This document shows, piece after piece, positions 34,724 through 44,032 of a DNA stretch of 64,000 nucleotides. Origin of the DNA: an uncultured Draconibacterium sp. GTDB taxonomy: Bacteria > Bacteroidota > Bacteroidia > Bacteroidales > Prolixibacteraceae. Both the position numbers and the translations under genes were made by a program. The stretch covers positions 179,208 through 243,207 of the forward strand of contig NZ_CAJXTC010000002.1 of the NCBI RefSeq assembly GCF_913060805.1, written 5' to 3'. How positions within the stretch are numbered: position 1 is the stretch's first letter; each line of letters opens with the position of its first letter. The notes under the pieces are model-generated. The model was not told where the DNA came from. It was given only the letters and a program-made list of their open reading frames with translations, and searched no databases.

Positions 34724-34757
34724 GATAAAAGGTTGCCAGGATTGGTGACCTTTTAAT
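34724..34757. terminator. Bidirectional terminator between convergent genes
   Basis: AAAAGGTTGCCA (34727-34738) pairs with TGGTGACCTTTT (34743-34754), with A- and T-runs on both sides. The same structure with its flank occurs at 21979-22007. Confidence 0.8.
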
Positions 34758-35757
34758 TTACGTTGTAAACAAAATCAAAACTTTTTCTTTTCCACATTTT
34801 ACTTTCAATAATTAATACTACAGATAAAATTGAATACAGAATAATTGCAATTAATTCTGAATTGCCAATTATTCCAGAACTGCTATTAATCATTGCATGT
34901 AATATCATAACAGTCAATATTGAATATGACGATTTATTGTAAAACCATACAAAAATAACACTCATTGGTAATGTAAAAATCAGTCTTGGAAGAATGAGGC
35001 TAATCCCATTTGTTGAATAAATTCCATTGTAATAAAGGGGTAAATGCCAGAAAGTCCAAAGAATTGAAATTATCAACGCTGTAACCAGAGGACTAATCTT
35101 TTTCTGCAACTCCTTTTGTAAATATCCTCGAAATCCAAATTCTTCATTACCTCCAAAAAAGTAAAATACAGCTAATACTCCAATAAGCATGTGTGAGGGT
35201 GGTGATTTGATAATGTAGTCAGTTGTTGGAGCATTAATAAGTTTACCAATAAAGTAGCTAATTATAAAAATGATTGGAAATACAAAAAAGGCGATAAGAT
35301 ACCAATTGAGTAATCTTCTATTGAAGAGAAATGATTGTATATAATTCTCTTTAATGTTCTGATTTACCGCATTTCCTGCATTGATGCTGAGAATTAATAC
35401 ACTAAGGATAATAATGAAATAGCCTACTGCACTTATTTCATTCAAAGTTGGAAAAAATCCTCCTGTATCAGGCATCCCGAATTTTATCAAGTATAATCGA
35501 AAAATTATGACTATTGTGGAAACAGTGGCTACAATTAAAAAAATCCTGTTAAGACCAATGTTTAGTTTGGCATTAGAATTTATTATTTGCATCAGGTAAC
35601 CTGCCACCAAAGGACCACAGCCCCCTAATAAGAATAACCCAAATTTAATATCCTTAGGAATAATAGGAATCATTATTAAAAACCAAAAAATGAAAGTGAA
35701 TGAAAAGGTTATTAAAATGAATCCCCAAATTTTATACGATTTGAATAATCTGTTCAT
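34753..35757 (-). CDS. CPBP-family intramembrane metalloprotease
   Basis: The 334-residue protein has about eight membrane helices and the CPBP (CAAX protease / bacteriocin-processing) motifs: GGNEEFGFRGYL with the EExxxR core, FWHLPLYY, and HAMINSS near the C-terminus. These glutamic/metallo-type membrane enzymes cleave substrates within the bilayer. No substrate gene is adjacent. Its stop overlaps the shared terminator hairpin. Confidence 0.85.
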   Translation of the reverse strand: MNRLFKSYKIWGFILITFSFTFIFWFLIMIPIIPKDIKFGLFLLGGCGPLVAGYLMQIINSNAKLNIGLNRIFLIVATVSTIVIIFRLYLIKFGMPDTGGFFPTLNEISAVGYFIIILSVLILSINAGNAVNQNIKENYIQSFLFNRRLLNWYLIAFFVFPIIFIISYFIGKLINAPTTDYIIKSPPSHMLIGVLAVFYFFGGNEEFGFRGYLQKELQKKISPLVTALIISILWTFWHLPLYYNGIYSTNGISLILPRLIFTLPMSVIFVWFYNKSSYSILTVMILHAMINSSSGIIGNSELIAIILYSILSVVLIIESKMWKRKSFDFVYNVN

Positions 35758-36381
35758 GAAGATTAGTTGACAATTTTAATCAATTTACATCATTTGTTCC
35801 ATAAAATCAATATGTTATCAAGCAATGAATTTGCATCCATGTTAACATTTTTCTACCAAAGTAACACCTATGCCAGGGCAGCTAATATTAAGGATTGTTA
35901 AAGGCAGATTATAAAAGAGTCAAGATTAAATAGTTCAATTTTTGAAAATTAATTCTACTGTAGGATACTTAAAAAAATGTAATACCTTGCAGAAATCAAA
36001 GGAGAAATTAGCAACCACCTGTCAGTCAATCAGTTAAGCGCTTTGTTTGATTCGTATTTGTACACAAAACTCTTTAATGCTTTAGTTATAAGTGATTTAA
36101 ATCTTCTGTATCGGAAAGTAACGATACAAAATAAACCCTCTCTAATCAAACGTTTCAATTGAATGTTGGATTCCAAAAACTTTGAGATTCAAACTTTTCT
36201 CATTTGACTTAATAGCATAAAGAGCAAGATTTAGAATTAAAGCTCTACACGCACAAATACAAGAAGAAATATAACTTTATACTGTCTTGCTCGTAAAAAT
36301 TTATTTGTAAAACCAAATTTGAATTAACAGGCACAGTAAAAGTGTGTTAACTATATTTCGCAAAAGAACCGAAAAAATCAA
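35758..36381. other. Intergenic region, nothing recognised
   Basis: This 624-nt divergent region is AT-rich. TATATTTC at 36352-36359, a near match to the -7 element, precedes the T9SS gene. I see no gene or clear structure. Confidence 0.4.
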
Positions 36382-37767
36382 ATGAAAATAGAACTCCAGC
36401 ATACTAGAATAATCATTACCTTTTTTTTATGCATTATTTCAATAAACATTCTAGCTCAAAAAAGCAGCATATTTTTGTTAAATAATAGTATTGAAATAAA
36501 GTCATTACAAATAGATAAACAAGGACTGGATAGTATAATAGAAATTACAGTTCAGTATCAGAACGAGGATCGTTTAAAAACAGAATTTCTTTATGATTCA
36601 AACGAAAAAGATACGGCTAGAATTAGGTATACATGGGATGATGCAACAAATGAATGGCATCGAAATTTGATGGCTCAAATCACTTATGACTCAATTGGAA
36701 GAATCTCAATGACAGAGTCTTACTTGTGGCGGACGGTATCTGATCATATTTTTGGAAATAGAACTGATTGGCATGAGTTATGCAAAATTGAATACAAATA
36801 TGATAAGTCTGGAAATGAGGATTCTCAAATAGAATATGCCTGGCTTTCGAACGGTTGGGGCTTTTTTCAAAAATATGATTTCACGTATGATTCTACTGGC
36901 AATAAAACATCAATGATGCATTACTGGTGGGATAACCAAAACGATAAATGGATTGGTCTAGACAAATCTATTATTGAATATGATTCAATTGGAAATTCCA
37001 CATTTAATATTCATTATTTCTGGGATGAGCAAAACAAAAAATGGATTTATGATATGCAAAACAAATTTACTTACGACTCTTTTCAAAATGTAATATTAAA
37101 TGAGCAGTATGGATGGGATGCTTCACTGGATAAGTGGAATTTTCAAAATAAATCAGAATACTCATATGATTCAGGCGGAAATATTATCCTTGAAGCTATA
37201 TCTTATTGGAGTAACTCCACTAATAACTGGGCTGGTTATAGCAAGGTTGAACATAAATACGACTCAAATAGCAATGAGGTTTTGAAAAAAGCTTATGGTA
37301 AAAGTGATGCAACAAGTACCTGGCATCTTTATGAAGAATACGAATGGTGGTACAATTTATCGTACGAGTATAATGAGCTTATATTACCACATGAACTAAA
37401 GATTGATAGTCGTTTGTTCAATAATCAATTAGTTCAAAAGATACACAAGGATTATAATTCCGATATTACATATCAAACCTCATATTTTTACTCCAATCAT
37501 ACAGTTACAGGAACCACTTCTGATTTACCTATAAATCAAATCCACATCTTCCCAAATCCAGCCTCCAATTCGCTCAATATCAATAATTTTTCATCAGGAG
37601 AACGGGCCGTCTTCTATCTATTTGATATAAATGGGAAGGTAGTGCTTGTTCAAAACCTATATGATTGTAATCAAGTTTCAACAGAATCATTAAGAAATGG
37701 TATTTATTGTTACAAGTTGGTTTTAGCTGGCACTGTTCAAAATGGGAAAGTCGTAATTCAACACTAA
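36382..37767 (+). CDS. Secreted T9SS protein with YDSxGN/W repeats
   Basis: The 461-residue protein has a signal peptide (about 1-25, ending LAQ) and about seven tandem units of 33-36 residues. Each unit carries a YDSxGN turn followed by a W-rich strand such as YWWDNQNDKWIGLDKS or YFWDEQNKKWIYDMQN. The C-terminal ~75 residues form a type A T9SS sorting domain (IFPNPASNSLNI, YLFDINGKVV, LRNGIYCYKLV, GKVVIQH). It should be exported by the type IX system and attached to or released from the surface. The repeats resemble RHS/YD repeats in the YDSxGN core but are spaced differently. It stands alone between two divergent or convergent units. Confidence 0.85.
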   Translation: MKIELQHTRIIITFFLCIISINILAQKSSIFLLNNSIEIKSLQIDKQGLDSIIEITVQYQNEDRLKTEFLYDSNEKDTARIRYTWDDATNEWHRNLMAQITYDSIGRISMTESYLWRTVSDHIFGNRTDWHELCKIEYKYDKSGNEDSQIEYAWLSNGWGFFQKYDFTYDSTGNKTSMMHYWWDNQNDKWIGLDKSIIEYDSIGNSTFNIHYFWDEQNKKWIYDMQNKFTYDSFQNVILNEQYGWDASLDKWNFQNKSEYSYDSGGNIILEAISYWSNSTNNWAGYSKVEHKYDSNSNEVLKKAYGKSDATSTWHLYEEYEWWYNLSYEYNELILPHELKIDSRLFNNQLVQKIHKDYNSDITYQTSYFYSNHTVTGTTSDLPINQIHIFPNPASNSLNINNFSSGERAVFYLFDINGKVVLVQNLYDCNQVSTESLRNGIYCYKLVLAGTVQNGKVVIQH

Positions 37768-37793
37768 AACTAGATATCACCTTATATCAAAAC

Positions 37794-37828
37794 AAAAAGT
37801 GCATCTCATCAACGAAATGCACTTTTTT
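37794..37828. terminator. Bidirectional terminator
   Basis: AAAAAGTGCAT (37794-37804) pairs with ATGCACTTTTT (37817-37827), between the convergent T9SS and oxidoreductase genes. Confidence 0.9.
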
Positions 37829-37849
37829 AATCGGAAATTAATAAAGACT

Positions 37850-39250
37850 TTATCCCAACTTCATAGTATCCGGATTCCAAAGTACCGGTTTAGCATTGTA
37901 ATAACTTTCGTTAGCCAGCAAAGCTGCGCCGGCAGCACGCAATCCGAAAACCGGGTCCTCAACGATTTCCTTCTGTCCGCGAACACCCTGGAAGAAATTA
38001 TAGAAGTGATCGTAATGAGCACCTTTGTAATCGCGTGGAGCTTCGTAAGTGGTCTCGCCAAGATTCAGATCCGCTTTTCTTTCGTTGAGGTATTTCATGT
38101 CGTACTCTTCCTTTATTTTCTTTTGCATCTCTTCGGTGTACGCGATCAACGAATAACTCTGCGGTTTCATGTTCAGTTTCGAACGAATGAGTTTTACACT
38201 GTTTGATCCGATTTCCATTTCGCCTTCAGTTCCTACAAGGCGAAAACCGCCGCCACCACCATTTCCGGCAATAAAATTTACACGGAAAGCGGCATTAAAA
38301 GCAGCATGTGTATTCGTTTGCGGGAAATCATAAAGTGTAATGGATACATCAGGAACGTCACGTCCGTCGTCCCAGTAGCGCAAACCGCCGGTTGCCTGAG
38401 CCCTGTTCGGACCATTTGAGCTGATTACATAGTGCAAAGTGGAAAATGCGTGTACAAATAAGTCGCCGGCAACTCCGGTTCCGTAATCCTTGTAATTTCG
38501 CCAGCGGAAAAAACGCTTGAGTTCAAAAGGAACTTTAGGCGCGCGTCCTAAGAATGTGTCATAATCAACAGTATCAGGATTGGCATCAGGCGGAATTGGA
38601 TATTGCCAGGCACCTTCAGCCGAATAACGGTCGTTAAACATGTCGAGCATTACAATTTCGCCAATCGCACCATCTTCGTACAACTGCTTTGCTTTTTCGT
38701 TACCCAGCGACGACATGCCCTGACTTCCAATTTGCATCACCTTTCCCGAATCTTTCCAGGCCTGAATCAGCGGATGACCTTCGTCGAAGTTTTGCACCAT
38801 CGGTTTCTCGCAATAAACGGCCTTTCCGGCTTTTAAGGCCTCGGTACTGATTTTTATGTGCCAGTGATCGGGAGTTGCAATGATGACGGCATCAACGTCG
38901 TCACGATCAAGAATTTCGCGATAATCGCGGGTTACGAAAATATGATCGCCCCATAACTCTTTCGCACGCTGCAAACGACCTGTATATAAATCGCAGGCAG
39001 CTACCAATTTTACGCCGGGAACACGAAGCGCCGAAGTTGTATCGTAAATTCCTTGTATTCCAGCTCCTATCAATGCCAATTGAACCTGGTCGTTGGCCGA
39101 AAACTGAACCGGTTCAAATTCTCTTGATTTCAGCATGACCCGCTGGCTGTAGGAATTGGCTAAAACTGTTGGAGTGGTGGAAACGAGGGCTGTTCCGAGG
39201 ACCGTATTTTTAATAAACGATCGTCGCGATGAATGACTTTTACTTTTCAT
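37850..39250 (-). CDS. Gfo/Idh/MocA-family oxidoreductase with Tat-type signal
   Basis: The 466-residue protein has an N-terminal Tat-like signal (SSRRSFIKNTVLGTA) and a Rossmann domain starting ALIGAGIQGIYDTTSALR. The family motif EKPM is near residue 150, followed by the alpha/beta dimerisation domain. It should oxidise or reduce a sugar or polyol with NAD(P), probably outside the cytoplasm. Members with this signal are common in Bacteroidota carbohydrate catabolism. A candidate -7 element TAACTTTG lies 75 nt upstream. Confidence 0.87.
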   Translation of the reverse strand: MKSKSHSSRRSFIKNTVLGTALVSTTPTVLANSYSQRVMLKSREFEPVQFSANDQVQLALIGAGIQGIYDTTSALRVPGVKLVAACDLYTGRLQRAKELWGDHIFVTRDYREILDRDDVDAVIIATPDHWHIKISTEALKAGKAVYCEKPMVQNFDEGHPLIQAWKDSGKVMQIGSQGMSSLGNEKAKQLYEDGAIGEIVMLDMFNDRYSAEGAWQYPIPPDANPDTVDYDTFLGRAPKVPFELKRFFRWRNYKDYGTGVAGDLFVHAFSTLHYVISSNGPNRAQATGGLRYWDDGRDVPDVSITLYDFPQTNTHAAFNAAFRVNFIAGNGGGGGFRLVGTEGEMEIGSNSVKLIRSKLNMKPQSYSLIAYTEEMQKKIKEEYDMKYLNERKADLNLGETTYEAPRDYKGAHYDHFYNFFQGVRGQKEIVEDPVFGLRAAGAALLANESYYNAKPVLWNPDTMKLG

Positions 39251-39324
39251 TACTCAGATATTAGTATTAGTTAGTTTAAAATGCCGAAAACCTGATTTCT
39301 CAGGTTCGGTCTATACTTTACTAC

Positions 39325-39332
39325 CAAAGTTA
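39325..39332 (-). promoter_or_regulatory. Candidate -7 element for the Gfo/Idh gene
   Basis: The minus strand reads TAACTTTG, a TAnnTTTG match 75 nt before the ATG. The -33 part is not clear. Confidence 0.35.
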
Positions 39333-39396
39333 TAAAAGATTCTGATAGAAGAAAAGTACAAGTCTTGAGCTATTTGTTTTCTGATTATTCAAATCC

Positions 39397-40569
39397 TCAT
39401 TGAAGCGCAGGTAAAACGAAATTTTCAAGAATTCGGTTTTGCTTTACTTTCGATTTGAAGTTAGCACCGGTAAACACAACCACCGCATTTAAATCCGGGA
39501 AAACCATAATTTTCTGTCCGCCCCAGCCAAGAGCACAGTACATACGGCCATATTCTTCGTACTGTTTAGTCCACCAGGTGTAACCGTATCCAACAGTTCC
39601 CAAATCTTCTCCCGGGATTTTAATGCCATAATTCGGCCCAAATGGATGACCACATTTTTCTACCCACTCTTTTGAAATAATCTGCTGACCGTTCCAAACG
39701 CCATCGTTTAAAAACAGTACGCCAACTTTTAGCATGTCGCGCGGAGTGAGTTTTAAACCTCCGCCGGTACTGATTGCGCCGTTTCCAAATTTTAACCACC
39801 AATCATTCGATTCAATTCCGAGTGGCTCAAATAAATACTTCTCCGAAAATTCGTCAATATTCATTCCCGTTGCATTCTTTAGAATTTCACCCAGAATTTG
39901 CATGTCGCCACCCGAGTAGGTAAAATATGTTCCGGGAACAGCAATTAAAGGTCTCTCCAGTACAAATTCAACGGGATCTTTTTCGGAAAAATAAATACCG
40001 ATGGCATCGTTTTGCGTACTGCTTAATGCAACGCTCCATTCATCCCATTGAAAGCCCGATGTCATAGTTAGCAGGGTTTTTATCGTTACATAGTTTTTAT
40101 TGTCAGCATTATAGTTTTGGTAATTTGGCAGGTAATCGAAAATCGACTGATCAACACTTTCGATAAATCCCTTTTCAATGGCAATTCCAAAACATATCGA
40201 CACAAAACTTTTGCTGGCCGATTGTAGAACATGCGGCGTAGTTGCATCCCAGGTAATATAATCACCTTTATGCCCCGGTGCATCCCACTGGTATTTATGT
40301 CCCTCGAAATAATCCTCAAAAACCAACTTATCATCTTTGTAAATCAGCATCGAATGTATTTCTCCGTATTTCCCCTTCTCAATGCGTTCTGCCGCATCAA
40401 TTATCAGAGTTGAATCAATGCCTGATATTCCCAGCGATTCAACTTGTAGCCCATCTTTTATTTGCTCCGGAACTTTGTAGTTGTAGTTTCTGCTCGTGCT
40501 GTTACAGCTGGCAGCGGCCAGAACAAAAAAGATGATCGCTATTCCTGTTATTTCAATTCGTGTTTTCAT
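39397..40569 (-). CDS. Serine hydrolase lipoprotein, class C beta-lactamase family
   Basis: The 390-residue protein has a lipobox (LAAASC, Cys23). The SxxK catalytic motif is in QSASKSFVSIC near residue 118, the Tyr motif in FTYSGGDMQ near 218, and a KTG-like segment in YTWWTKQYEEY. Family members act as D-aminopeptidases, esterases or DD-peptidases; the exact activity is unknown. The gene is intact, unlike the copy at 22026-22368. It is followed, on the same strand upstream, by a tiny membrane protein gene that ends 2 nt before its start. Confidence 0.87.
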   Translation of the reverse strand: MKTRIEITGIAIIFFVLAAASCNSTSRNYNYKVPEQIKDGLQVESLGISGIDSTLIIDAAERIEKGKYGEIHSMLIYKDDKLVFEDYFEGHKYQWDAPGHKGDYITWDATTPHVLQSASKSFVSICFGIAIEKGFIESVDQSIFDYLPNYQNYNADNKNYVTIKTLLTMTSGFQWDEWSVALSSTQNDAIGIYFSEKDPVEFVLERPLIAVPGTYFTYSGGDMQILGEILKNATGMNIDEFSEKYLFEPLGIESNDWWLKFGNGAISTGGGLKLTPRDMLKVGVLFLNDGVWNGQQIISKEWVEKCGHPFGPNYGIKIPGEDLGTVGYGYTWWTKQYEEYGRMYCALGWGGQKIMVFPDLNAVVVFTGANFKSKVKQNRILENFVLPALQ

Positions 40570-40571
40570 GA

Positions 40572-40760
40572 TTATTTTGCACTTTTATTTACAGGTAAAA
40601 ATGGCGTAACCACCAAACCAACAGCTATTCCTATTAATAGTGCTGCCAGAAAATACATCACAGAATATTTTAATAAGATAAATCCTACTCCCAATCCAAT
40701 CATCGTTGTTCCTCCGGTAAACCAGCTAGCTTTGTTTTCGTTTTTCTTTTTTGTTTTCAT
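40572..40760 (-). CDS. Small two-helix membrane protein
   Basis: The 62-residue product has a lysine-rich start and two hydrophobic helices (about residues 18-35 and 37-53). It ends 2 nt before the serine hydrolase start, so the pair is co-translated. Function is unknown. Confidence 0.65.
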   Translation of the reverse strand: MKTKKKNENKASWFTGGTTMIGLGVGFILLKYSVMYFLAALLIGIAVGLVVTPFLPVNKSAK

Positions 40761-40994
40761 GATTTACAGTTTTTAATAATATGTTGTTAATTTTTGTTGA
40801 TGTAAAGGTCCGACAAACGCCGACGCAGCACCAATAATTTATGCGTCAAACCATATGAAGTTTCGTGAGGAGATATAAATTATGAAGCATCACCATTAAT
40901 TATGTTGCAGGATGTGATTTTAGACGCTCAAAAAAGGCAAAACAAACATCGTTATGCTTTTCCTGTTTATATTAATAAACAACGATTTCGCACT

Positions 40995-42131
40995 ATGAAA
41001 CATTTGAAAGATTTAGCCCTACTCCTTTTTATTTTTATCGCAACATTGGCGTGTACTTCATCCGACAAAACAGAAACAGCATTGCCCGATTATGAAACCG
41101 TACCGGAAATCAATTTACCCGATGGTTTTAAAATTCATGTTTATGCCGACGATGTGGACAATGCCCGATCGATGGTATTGGGCGATAAAGGAACGCTGTT
41201 TGTTGGGTCAAGAACTGCCGGAAATGTTTATGCGATAATAGATAAAGATCAGGATTACCAGGCCGACCAGGTAATTGTAATTGCCAATAATTTGAATCAG
41301 CCCAATGGAGTGGCTTTTTTGAATGGCGATCTTTATGTAGCCGAAATCAGTAAAATATGGAAATTCGAAAATATTGAAGATCATCTCAATTCGCCGCCTG
41401 ATCCGGTTCTTGTTAGCGACAATTTCCCTACAGATGGTCATCATGGCTGGAAATACATCGCTTTTGGCCCCGATGGCAAACTGTACGTGCCCGTTGGCGC
41501 ACCGTGTAATATTTGCCTTTCTGACGATGAAATATACGCATCAATTACGCGTATGAATCCCGATGGCAGCAATCATGAAATTTTCGCTCACGGAATCCGA
41601 AATACCGTTGGTTTCGACTGGCACCCTGAGGACGGGACACTATGGTTCACCGATAATGGCCGCGATTGGATGGGTGATGATCTGCCGCCCGACGAGCTAA
41701 ACCGAGCTCCGGAGGCCGGCATGCACTTTGGTTATCCATTTTGTCATGGTTCAGGAATTTCAGATCCTGAATTTGGCGACCAGCGTAACTGCGACGAGTT
41801 TAACCTTCCGGTACAGGATTTGGGGCCACATGTGGCGGCACTAGGCATGCTTTTTTACACCGGCGATATGTTTCCAGATGAATACAGAAATAGTATTTTA
41901 ATTGCGGAACATGGTTCCTGGAATCGTTCAAAACCTATTGGTTATCGACTTACACGTGTAGAGTTGGATGGTAATTCGGCGACATCGTACGAAACGTTTG
42001 CCGATGGTTGGATGCAAAACGGAAGTCCATGGGGACGGCCTGTGGATGTGATTCAAATGCCCAATGGTTCAATCCTTGTTTCTGACGATGCATCGGGTAC
42101 AATTTATAACATCACTTACTCCAACGATTAA
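40995..42131 (+). CDS. PQQ-dependent sugar dehydrogenase-like beta-propeller lipoprotein
   Basis: I take the ATG at 40995 because a lipoprotein signal begins there (LLLFIFIATLAC, Cys21); an in-frame ATG exists at 40902 but precedes it by 31 residues without signal character. The ~378-residue protein has the soluble glucose/sorbosone dehydrogenase propeller: LPDGFKIHVYADDVDNARSM at the start, HHGWKYIAFGPDGKLYVPVG, GIRNTVGFDWHPEDGTLWFT and AEHGSWNRS with the PQQ-binding residues. It should oxidise an aldose or related sugar at the outer membrane or periplasm. Confidence 0.85.
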   Translation: MKHLKDLALLLFIFIATLACTSSDKTETALPDYETVPEINLPDGFKIHVYADDVDNARSMVLGDKGTLFVGSRTAGNVYAIIDKDQDYQADQVIVIANNLNQPNGVAFLNGDLYVAEISKIWKFENIEDHLNSPPDPVLVSDNFPTDGHHGWKYIAFGPDGKLYVPVGAPCNICLSDDEIYASITRMNPDGSNHEIFAHGIRNTVGFDWHPEDGTLWFTDNGRDWMGDDLPPDELNRAPEAGMHFGYPFCHGSGISDPEFGDQRNCDEFNLPVQDLGPHVAALGMLFYTGDMFPDEYRNSILIAEHGSWNRSKPIGYRLTRVELDGNSATSYETFADGWMQNGSPWGRPVDVIQMPNGSILVSDDASGTIYNITYSND

Positions 42132-42146
42132 TTTACTCCTGTTAAA

Positions 42147-43415
42147 TTACTTCTTTGCCACAACACGCAGCGGTTGTATTTTGGCATAAGTAAAACTACG
42201 CCAAATCCATTCCAGTGGACCAAAACGAAAGTATTTCAACCATATGGAGCTGACAATTACCTGCCCGGTAAAAATAACTACTGCCAATATTGTCCAGGCC
42301 AGCGGACCAAATTGTTCGGCCCAGCCAAAACCAATTCCATAAAACAGAATAATACCAATAAGACTTTGCCCAACGTAATTACTAAAAGCTGTCCGTCCGA
42401 CCGGAAGCACCGGTTTAAATAGTTTATGTATCCATGGTTTTTCGAACGCTAAAGCCAGCCCGATCATGTAAACAATGGCCAGCGGAAATACGGTAAACGA
42501 ATATACAATGGTATAATATAAACCTTCCGACTGTAACGCGTAAAAGGCTTCTTCGTTTTTTACAAACAGAAAAAGCACAACGTTTAGCGGAACAAAAACC
42601 AGTGTACCGACAACAAAAATCCACAACAGTTTCTTTTTATGCTGCATCGCTTTTGTATAAAAGTCGGTTCGGGCAATTACAAAACCAATTAACATGGCTC
42701 CCAGTACTTTTGGAATACGACTTACAAAAAACAGGTATGCAAACCGATAAGGTGCATCGGCCCATGTAATTCCGATTATGGAAAAAATATTTTTCGTTTC
42801 GCTTAAAACCGGGGTTCTGCTGGTATCCTGATCGATTAATCCCTGCATTTGATAAACCTTTTCGCCGGCCTCGTATAAAATATCCGACGGCCAGTTGAGC
42901 CACAAGAATTGCATTTTTAGGAAATAAAGTACAATTGGCGACAGAAGCAAGAGAATACCGGTAGTCAGTAATGTTCGGTTCGAATAATTGCGCAGTGCCA
43001 CCAGTATAAATCCGGCCAGTCCGTACATGAATACAATGTCGCCTTCCCAGATAAAAAACAAGTGTATTCCGCCCAGAAGCAGCATAAACCAAAGTCGGCG
43101 TCGGATAAACGCAGCCGTTGACGCATCGTCTTTTCGCGAGCGTTCGATCTGAATGGCAATCCCCCAGCCGAAAAGCAGGCTGAACATCGAATAAAATTTT
43201 CCTTCAATAAAAATGTACTGCAGCGTGCGCACTACATGATCAATTTCGGGGAAAGTAAAAATACCGTTAAAACCGGGTGTATAAAGTGAGAACCACCGAA
43301 GATTTACAATCAAAATCCCAAAAATTGAAATCCCCCTGATCAAGTCAAGGTATTCAATGCGGTTTTGTTTACTTATTGGCGCATTTGCTTTTTCGTTCTC
43401 CATTCTTGTTGTCAT
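42147..43415 (-). CDS. DUF418/YeiB-family membrane protein
   Basis: The 422-residue protein has about ten membrane helices and the family start EYLDLIRGISIFGILIVN, plus the C-terminal DUF418 block with AFSNYVGQSLIGIILFYGIG and FGPLEWIWRSFTY. The family is thought to be a membrane transporter or acyltransferase-like protein, but the function is unsettled. Convergent with the sugar dehydrogenase gene with a 15-nt gap. Confidence 0.88.
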   Translation of the reverse strand: MTTRMENEKANAPISKQNRIEYLDLIRGISIFGILIVNLRWFSLYTPGFNGIFTFPEIDHVVRTLQYIFIEGKFYSMFSLLFGWGIAIQIERSRKDDASTAAFIRRRLWFMLLLGGIHLFFIWEGDIVFMYGLAGFILVALRNYSNRTLLTTGILLLLSPIVLYFLKMQFLWLNWPSDILYEAGEKVYQMQGLIDQDTSRTPVLSETKNIFSIIGITWADAPYRFAYLFFVSRIPKVLGAMLIGFVIARTDFYTKAMQHKKKLLWIFVVGTLVFVPLNVVLFLFVKNEEAFYALQSEGLYYTIVYSFTVFPLAIVYMIGLALAFEKPWIHKLFKPVLPVGRTAFSNYVGQSLIGIILFYGIGFGWAEQFGPLAWTILAVVIFTGQVIVSSIWLKYFRFGPLEWIWRSFTYAKIQPLRVVAKK

Positions 43416-44032
43416 GCGTGTTCTTTAAAATAGATCGACAGCCGTCCACATCGTTTAATTTCCTCTGTCGTTTTATTCGATTTAACGATAATAAACCAAA
43501 CGCAGGGAAAATGTTCAACTTAGCATTCATTTTTCAATAAATATTAATCTATTGTCGGAAAAACGGGAATAAAACAATAAGCTTCGTTGGCTGTTGCTTT
43601 CTGTAGAAACTTAATTGAGTCTGGTAATAACTGATTATAGGAATTAAAGCAGTTCGTTCCCATTGATGAGCGACCAAAACAGTCATTATTACTGAAGTTT
43701 GAATAGCTTATTACCAGGCAATAGCACTTTTGTATTGTAGCATAATTTTCTTCCGATTTGGAAAATGTTCGTACAGAAATGATGTTAACAATACATTATA
43801 TTAACAAGTGGAGGGCAATAAAGGACAGGCTATTACGATTGATAGTTCTATTTTTGCGGCGCATGATTAGAAGACGTATAAAAACATACAAACAAAATAA
43901 TCAGCGGGCATTTATGGCTATCAAAATGGCCTATGAGATGCGATCCGACAGGTTTGTCCCTCCTGTAACACTACTCTAATTTCTCTCTTCCCCCTTCCCT
44001 GTTTTACCGATTTTTTCACTAAACTAATTTAT
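43416..44032. other. Intergenic region upstream of the betaine porin
   Basis: This stretch contains only the doubtful small frame at 43758-43979. It should hold the promoter of the porin-ABC operon. I see no perfect TAnnTTTG element. Confidence 0.4.
43758..43979 (+). CDS. Possible short basic protein, doubtful
   Basis: The 73-residue frame is rich in Arg/Lys (LLRLIVLFLRRMIRRRIKTY). It ends 53 nt before the porin start. No homology is recognised and no clear ribosome site is present. It may be a real leader peptide or chance; I list it because an internal start at MLTIHYINKW is also possible. Confidence 0.25.
   Translation: MENVRTEMMLTIHYINKWRAIKDRLLRLIVLFLRRMIRRRIKTYKQNNQRAFMAIKMAYEMRSDRFVPPVTLL

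Noticed and set aside
42637..43092. Alternative frame in the DUF418 gene, 151 codons
   Set aside because: The DUF418 frame has clear membrane helices and family motifs over the same bases.
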